NCBI GenBank assembly: GCA_028067895.1
Contig: JAPTUI010000388.1
Span: 1 to 17,661, forward strand
DNA from: Pseudomonadota bacterium
GTDB taxonomy: Bacteria > Pseudomonadota > Gammaproteobacteria > Steroidobacterales > Steroidobacteraceae
DNA: 17,661 bases
Direction of reading: 5' to 3'
Made by a program: the position numbers and the translations under genes. Position 1 is the stretch's first letter; every line of letters starts with the position of its first letter. Below are positions 16,798-17,661 of the stretch, piece after piece. Below the pieces are notes generated by a model, which was not told the origin of the DNA, did not search any database, and was given only the letters and a program-made list of their open reading frames with translations.

Positions 16798-17439
16798 ATG
16801 CAACCCATCGGACTGTTCGGCGGTACCTTCGACCCGATCCATTACGGCCACCTGCGCACGGCGTTCGAGCTGCGCCAGCTGCTGCGGCTCACCGAGGTGC
16901 GCTTCCTGCCCACCGGCAATCCGCCGCACCGCGAGCAGACCATCGCCAATGCCGAGCTGCGGCTGCGCATGGTGCGGGCGGCGGTCGCCGGCGAGCCCGC
17001 CTTCACCGTCGATGACCGCGAGATGCGCCGCAGCGGCGTGTCGTACTCGGTGGATACCCTCGCTGAGCTGCGCGCCGAGCATCCGCGCCGTTCGCTGTGC
17101 CTGCTGCTCGGCATGGACGCGTTTCTCGGGCTGCCCCACTGGCATCGCTGGCGGGAGTTGCTCGCGCTGGCGCACGTCGTGGTCGCGCACCGTCCCGGCT
17201 GGAAGGCGCCGACCCAAGGCCCGCTCGGGGAGGTCATGGTCGATCACGGCACCGGCTCGATTCGCGACCTGCACGAGCAGCCCGCCGGCAAGGTGTACAT
17301 CCACGCCGTGACGCAGCTCGAGATCTCCTCGACCGAACTGCGTCAGCTGATCCTCGCCGGGCGCGATCCGCGCTATCTCGTGCCGGATGAGGTGCGCCGT
17401 CTTCTGCTCGACACCCAGTGCTATTCTCCGCACACATGA
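16798..17439 (+). CDS. nadD: Nicotinate-nucleotide adenylyltransferase
   Basis: NadD joins nicotinate mononucleotide and ATP to form deamido-NAD, a late step of NAD synthesis. The 213 residues match the family length. The nucleotidyltransferase signature GGTFDPIHYGHLR lies at residues 8-20 with the (H/T)xGH motif HYGH at 15-18. FLPTGNPPHRE (36-46), DDREMRRSGVSYSVDTL and LLLGMDAF are typical of NadD, and the C-terminal ISSTELR (176-182) is the ISSTxIR motif. The ATG at 16798 begins the usual MxxIGLFGGTFDP. It follows holA by 45 bases and overlaps rsfS as ATGA. holA-nadD-rsfS is a conserved order in gammaproteobacteria. Nothing odd. Confidence 0.96.
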   Translation: MQPIGLFGGTFDPIHYGHLRTAFELRQLLRLTEVRFLPTGNPPHREQTIANAELRLRMVRAAVAGEPAFTVDDREMRRSGVSYSVDTLAELRAEHPRRSLCLLLGMDAFLGLPHWHRWRELLALAHVVVAHRPGWKAPTQGPLGEVMVDHGTGSIRDLHEQPAGKVYIHAVTQLEISSTELRQLILAGRDPRYLVPDEVRRLLLDTQCYSPHT

Positions 17440-17661
17440 CCACCCGAACTCCCGCGCGACGCGGCAAGACCCCCCGATCCCGCGCACGCGCCAAGGGCGC
17501 CGCAGCGCTGCTGCGCGTCGTGCTAGGCGCGCTTGAAGACATGAAGGCCGTGAACCTCAAGGTCATCGACGTGCGCGGCCTCACCGACGTCGCCGACACG
17601 CTGGTGATCGCGTCCGGCACCTCCGACCGGCACGTCCGTTCGCTCGCCGAGCACGTGGTTG
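17436..17661 (+). CDS. rsfS: Ribosomal silencing factor RsfS, 5' part
   Basis: RsfS (YbeB) binds ribosomal protein L14 and keeps the subunits apart when cells starve. The gene is cut by the right edge after 75 codons. ALEDMKAVNLKVIDVRGLTDVADTLVIASGTSDRHVRSLAEHVV matches the family (residues 32-75; LEDMKAxxxxxxDVRxxT then DxxVIASGTSxRH). The ATG overlaps the nadD stop (ATGA), the natural start for coupling. It gives an N-terminal extension of about 22 residues rich in Arg, Lys and Ala, not seen in E. coli RsfS; a start further in cannot be excluded. The open frame is not closed in this window. Confidence 0.92.
   Translation, partial: MTTRTPARRGKTPRSRARAKGAAALLRVVLGALEDMKAVNLKVIDVRGLTDVADTLVIASGTSDRHVRSLAEHVV

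Overview
The window is a GC-rich, gene-dense piece of a proteobacterial chromosome. Its backbone is the envelope and translation cluster typical of Gammaproteobacteria: corC(ybeX)-lnt-leuS-lptE at the left and holA-nadD-rsfS at the right. The gene order, the SlyX protein ending in PPHY, and the frequent GTG/TTG starts suggest a high-GC gammaproteobacterium, perhaps near Xanthomonadales, Nevskiales or Steroidobacterales. That placement is an inference; there is no rRNA here to settle it.

Left backbone (1-5795, + strand). The 3' part of corC overlaps lnt. leuS follows after a short gap, then lptE, then a small HEACH-motif protein whose GTG start overlaps the lptE stop. leuS carries a clear frame break at about 4408-4413: the N-terminal 742 residues are in one frame and the last 130 are in another. 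The pattern fits loss of four bases.

Middle segment (5796-15644). This separates lptE from holA, which are adjacent in E. coli and many relatives. It holds: a dyad-rich junction and slyX (-); a tight + strand cassette of a COG1926-type phosphoribosyltransferase, an alpha/beta hydrolase and a divergent PRPP synthetase; a convergent COG2187-type kinase-like gene (-) that overlaps the PRPP synthetase end by 107 nt; a SagB/ThcOx-type nitroreductase (+); a GNAT acetyltransferase (-); a small GlsB/YeaQ-type membrane protein (-) with a good sigma70-like promoter; a fused ModB-ModC molybdate/tungstate transporter (-) with its binding protein (-); and proline iminopeptidase (-).

Right backbone (15694-17661, + strand). 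holA starts at a TTG just downstream of a perfect TATAAT box. nadD and the start of rsfS follow, the last two overlapping by ATGA.

How the genes relate: corC, lnt and lptE serve the envelope, leuS and rsfS translation, holA replication and nadD NAD synthesis. In the cassette, the PRPP synthetase would make the substrate used by the phosphoribosyltransferase, with the hydrolase between them. Together with the COG2187 kinase and the nitroreductase, the set resembles the protein families of dormancy or hypoxia regulons such as mycobacterial DosR. This is the most interesting accessory content. I see no CRISPR array, tRNA, rRNA, insertion sequence or phage gene, and no gene-free stretch longer than about 300 bases.
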